Below are positions 4,731 to 7,117 of a stretch of 7,117 bases of DNA, one piece after another. The stretch comes from Nitrososphaerota archaeon (GTDB lineage Archaea > Thermoproteota > Nitrososphaeria > Nitrososphaerales > JAGGXQ01), in contig JAGGXQ010000031.1 of NCBI GenBank assembly GCA_021162925.1, positions 1 to 7,117 of the forward strand. The letters run 5' to 3'. The translations under genes were made by a program, and so were the position numbers. The notes beneath the pieces were generated by a model. It saw nothing but the letters and a program-made list of their open reading frames with translations, searched no databases and was not told the DNA's origin. The first letter of the stretch is position 1, and the number at the start of each line of letters is the position of its first letter.

Positions 4731-6287
4731 ATGCCTTACGACGCTTTGGAGAGGTTAAAGGACCTGATCGAGCTATCGAAGCTAGGGGGAGGCAGGGAGA
4801 GGATAGAGCAGCAGCACAGGAAGGGGAAGCTGACCGCCAGGGAGAGGATAGAGCTGCTCATGGACGAAGGGAGCTTTCACGAGCTCGACAGGTTCGCGGT
4901 CCACCAGAGCACCGACTTCGGGATGGACAAGAAGAAGTATTTGGGCGACGGGGTGATAACCGGCTACGGGACCGTTAACGGGAGGCTCACCTTCGTCTAC
5001 GCCCACGACTTCACGGTCTTCGGGGGGTCGATAGGCGAGATATTCGGCAAGAAGATAGCCAAGGTCATGGACCTGGCCATAAAGGTCGGGGCCCCGATAG
5101 TCGGGCTCAACGACTCGGGAGGGGCGAGGATACAGGAGGGCGTTTCCAGCCTTATAGCGTGCAGCGAGATATTCTACAGGAACACGATAGCGTCGGGCGT
5201 CATACCCCAGATAGTCGCGATCATGGGGCCCTGTGCCGGTGCGGCGGTCTACTCCCCCGCCCTGATGGACTTCATAATCATGGTCAAGAACAGCTTCATG
5301 TTCGTAACCGGCCCCGAGGTCGTGAAGGCCGCCCTGGGGCAAGAGGTGAGCTTCGAAGAGCTTGGGGGCGCGATGATACACGCGAAGGAGAGCGGCATAG
5401 CCCACTTTATAGCCAACGACGATGCCGAGGCGATAGATCTGATAAAGAGGCTGCTCTCCTACCTGCCCCAGAACAACTCCGAAGAGCCGCCGCTCGTCGA
5501 TATGGGGGACGATCCGAACAGGACCGATAAGAACCTGCTCAAGATAGTCCCACCCGATCCCTACAAGCCTTACGACATGAGGGAGGTTATAAGATCGGTC
5601 CTGGATGGCAACGAGTTCTTTGAAGTCCAGAGCATGTGGGCCAAGAACCTGATCATAGGGTTCGGCAGGCTGAACTCGATGACGGTCGGAGTTGTAGCGA
5701 ACCAGCCCCTTTACCTCGCTGGCGTCCTAGATATAGACTCTTCGAACAAGGCCGCCAGGTTCGTCAGGTTCTGCGACGCCTTCAACATCCCGATAATAAC
5801 CTTCGTCGACGTCCCAGGATACCTGCCCGGAACCGAGCAGGAGAGGGGGGGCATAATAAAGCACGGCTCGAAGCTCCTCTTCGCTTACTCCGAAGCCACC
5901 GTCCCGAAGATAACCGTGATCATAAGGAAGGCATATGGAGGGGCTTACTGCGCCATGGGGAGCAAGTACTCGAAGGCCGACATAAACCTGGCCTGGCCGA
6001 CGGCCGAAATAGCGGTCATGGGACCCGAGTCGGCGGTAAGGGTCCTCTACAGAAAGCAGCTCAAGAGGATGAGGGAGGAGGGGATGGACACGGAGGAGGT
6101 GGTGAAGCGGATAGTCAAGGAGTACAAGGAGAGGTTCGCAAACCCCTACGTCGCTGCGGAAAAGGGGATAATAGACGACGTGATAAACCCGGAGGAGACC
6201 AGGCCGGTGCTCATAAAGGCCCTGGAGATGCTGAAGGACAAGAGGGAGGCGAGGCCGTTAAAGAAGCACGGGAACATCCAGCTATGA
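4731..6287 (+). CDS. pccB: Acyl-CoA (propionyl/acetyl-CoA) carboxylase, carboxyltransferase subunit
   Basis: A 518-residue cytosolic subunit that transfers the carboxyl group from carboxybiotin to an acyl-CoA, giving malonyl- or methylmalonyl-CoA. The length suits a PccB-type fused carboxyltransferase. The N-terminal half (about 20-250) has HRKGKLTARERIELL, then SGGARIQEG (129-137) and GPCAGAAVYSPAL (167-178), which supply the N-domain acyl-CoA and oxyanion site. The C-terminal half (about 280-500) has FVDVPGYLPGTEQERGGII (358-376) and RKAYGGAYCAMGSK (399-412) for the biotin side, then AWPTAEIAVMGPE. C407 occupies the position after GGAY linked to acyl-CoA choice in actinobacterial enzymes, where Asp or Ile is known. 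The ATG at 4731 is preferred over 4716 (523 aa) on promoter spacing. Its stop overlaps the biotin carboxylase start (ATGA). A decarboxylase subunit is possible by family but unlikely beside a biotin carboxylase. Confidence 0.95.
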   Translation: MPYDALERLKDLIELSKLGGGRERIEQQHRKGKLTARERIELLMDEGSFHELDRFAVHQSTDFGMDKKKYLGDGVITGYGTVNGRLTFVYAHDFTVFGGSIGEIFGKKIAKVMDLAIKVGAPIVGLNDSGGARIQEGVSSLIACSEIFYRNTIASGVIPQIVAIMGPCAGAAVYSPALMDFIIMVKNSFMFVTGPEVVKAALGQEVSFEELGGAMIHAKESGIAHFIANDDAEAIDLIKRLLSYLPQNNSEEPPLVDMGDDPNRTDKNLLKIVPPDPYKPYDMREVIRSVLDGNEFFEVQSMWAKNLIIGFGRLNSMTVGVVANQPLYLAGVLDIDSSNKAARFVRFCDAFNIPIITFVDVPGYLPGTEQERGGIIKHGSKLLFAYSEATVPKITVIIRKAYGGAYCAMGSKYSKADINLAWPTAEIAVMGPESAVRVLYRKQLKRMREEGMDTEEVVKRIVKEYKERFANPYVAAEKGIIDDVINPEETRPVLIKALEMLKDKREARPLKKHGNIQL

Positions 6288-7117
6288 TCGAGAAGGTGCT
6301 CGTGGCGAACAGGGGGGAGATAGCCCTAAGGATAATAAGGGCCTGCAAGGAGCTCGGGATAAGGAGCGTCGCCGTTTACTCGGATGCCGACGTCAACGGC
6401 CTTCACGTCAGGTATGCGGATGAGAGCTACAGGATAGGACCCCCTGATCCTTCGGACAGCTACCTTAACATCGATAGGATCGTGGAAGTAGCCCTGGAGT
6501 GCGGGGCGGATGCGATCCATCCAGGCTACGGCTTCCTGTCGGAAAATCCGGAGTTCGCCAGGAGGTGCGAGGAGGAGGGCATAATCTTCGTCGGCCCCAG
6601 CTCAAGGACCCTAGAGCTCTCTGGGGACAAGCTCGCCTGCAAGAAGGAGATGGAGAGGCACGGCATACCGACCATACCGGGGAGCGAGGTCGCCGGCGAG
6701 GAGGATGCGATAAAGGTGGCGAAGGAGCTCGGATACCCGATCCTGCTCAAGTCGGTCTACGGTGGAGGGGGGAGGGGGATAAGGCTCGTCAGGGATGAAG
6801 AAGAGCTGCAGAAGGCCCTGAAGGTAGCGATGATGGAGGCGAAGGCCGCTTTCGGGAGGGAGGAGCTTTACATCGAGAAGTACATCGAGGGCGCGAGGCA
6901 CATAGAGTTCCAGATACTCAGGGACGCCTACGGGCACGCGGTCCACCTGGGGGAGAGGGAGTCATCGATCCAGAGGAGGTATCAGAAGCTCATAGAGCTG
7001 AGCCCCTCGCCCATGCTCGACGAGGGAATGAGGGAGGAGATGGGGAGGATGGCCGTTAAGGCGGCTGAAGCCATAGAATACATGAACGCGGGGACCATCG
7101 AGTTCCTGGTCGACAGG
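6284..7117 (+). CDS. accC: Biotin carboxylase subunit of acyl-CoA carboxylase (3' end outside window)
   Basis: The first 278 residues of a biotin carboxylase, which uses ATP and bicarbonate to carboxylate biotin on the carrier protein; the frame is open to the window edge and a full subunit is usually 450-510 residues. The N-terminal domain begins MIEKVLVANRGEIALRII, with AIHPGYGFLSENPEF at 77-91. The ATP-grasp domain shows K117 (SGDK), K156 with the Gly-rich loop GGGGRGI (160-166), the EKYIEGARHIEFQI block with H206, ERESSIQRRYQK ending in K235, and E273 in GTIEFLVD, matching the known ATP and metal ligands. Tyr233 replaces the His seen in the E. coli RRHQK motif, as in many non-E. coli members. 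The ATG shares an ATGA with the pccB stop, so the subunits are likely coupled. The missing part should hold the catalytic Arg region; whether a biotin carrier domain is fused cannot be seen. Confidence 0.95.
   Translation, partial: MIEKVLVANRGEIALRIIRACKELGIRSVAVYSDADVNGLHVRYADESYRIGPPDPSDSYLNIDRIVEVALECGADAIHPGYGFLSENPEFARRCEEEGIIFVGPSSRTLELSGDKLACKKEMERHGIPTIPGSEVAGEEDAIKVAKELGYPILLKSVYGGGGRGIRLVRDEEELQKALKVAMMEAKAAFGREELYIEKYIEGARHIEFQILRDAYGHAVHLGERESSIQRRYQKLIELSPSPMLDEGMREEMGRMAVKAAEAIEYMNAGTIEFLVDR

Noticed and set aside
4782..5405. Minus-strand 207-aa frame opposite pccB
   Set aside because: Antisense to a highly conserved enzyme; no recognisable domain or promoter.
5159..5530. Plus-strand 123-aa Arg-rich frame inside pccB
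   Set aside because: A frame-shifted translation of the carboxyltransferase, whose own frame is intact throughout, so it is not a sign of a frameshift.
6499..6798. Plus-strand 99-aa frame inside the biotin carboxylase
   Set aside because: Out of frame with the real gene, Arg/Gly-rich and without a domain.
1..7117. Mobile elements, CRISPR arrays, defence genes and tRNA or rRNA genes
   Set aside because: No transposase or integrase motifs, regular repeat-spacer units, terminal repeats or RNA-gene structure were seen; nearly all DNA is accounted for by housekeeping-type genes.

Overview
The window looks like a stretch of a thermophilic archaeal chromosome, most likely from the TACK side of the archaea (Thermoproteota, Korarchaeota or relatives); I cannot place it more closely by eye. 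The reasons are: archaeal-only or archaea-enriched families (DUF373, a COG1340-type coiled-coil protein, a DUF4443-type regulator); heavy use of AGG/AGA for Arg and ATA for Ile; purine-rich coding strands; and TATA-like boxes centred about 24-31 nt upstream of start codons with no room for a Shine-Dalgarno, as expected for leaderless archaeal transcripts. Coding density is very high and there are no mobile elements, CRISPR arrays or RNA genes that I can see.

Left block, minus strand (3942 down to 18), read in transcription order: a 269-aa coiled-coil protein, a 370-aa DUF373 membrane protein (TTG start), a cis-prenyltransferase (uppS) overlapping DUF373 by an ATGA, a 256-aa HD-domain phosphohydrolase, and a 121-aa three-helix membrane protein. 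Gaps are -4 to 33 bp. The theme that can be inferred is polyprenyl (dolichyl-type) lipid carrier synthesis and membrane work: UppS makes the long-chain cis-polyprenyl diphosphate, and DUF373, coupled to it by the stop/start overlap, may act on the same membrane substrate. Although the block is packed like an operon, most genes in it also have their own TATA-like element.

Middle: an 87-bp divergent promoter region (3943-4029) holds a minus-strand TATA for the coiled-coil gene and a very good BRE/TATA for the plus-strand regulator. The latter is bracketed by GC-rich inverted arms.

Right block, plus strand (4030-7117): a 209-aa winged-helix regulator with a DUF4443-type C-terminal domain, probably starting at TTG 4030; a short intergenic region with a hairpin-T-tract terminator abutting a BRE/TATA; then the carboxyltransferase subunit of an acyl-CoA (propionyl/acetyl-CoA) carboxylase, and, overlapping it by ATGA, the biotin carboxylase subunit, which runs off the right edge of the window. 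Together the last two are two of the three parts of a biotin-dependent acyl-CoA carboxylase; the biotin carrier protein is not in the window. The regulator is a natural candidate to control the carboxylase, itself, or both.
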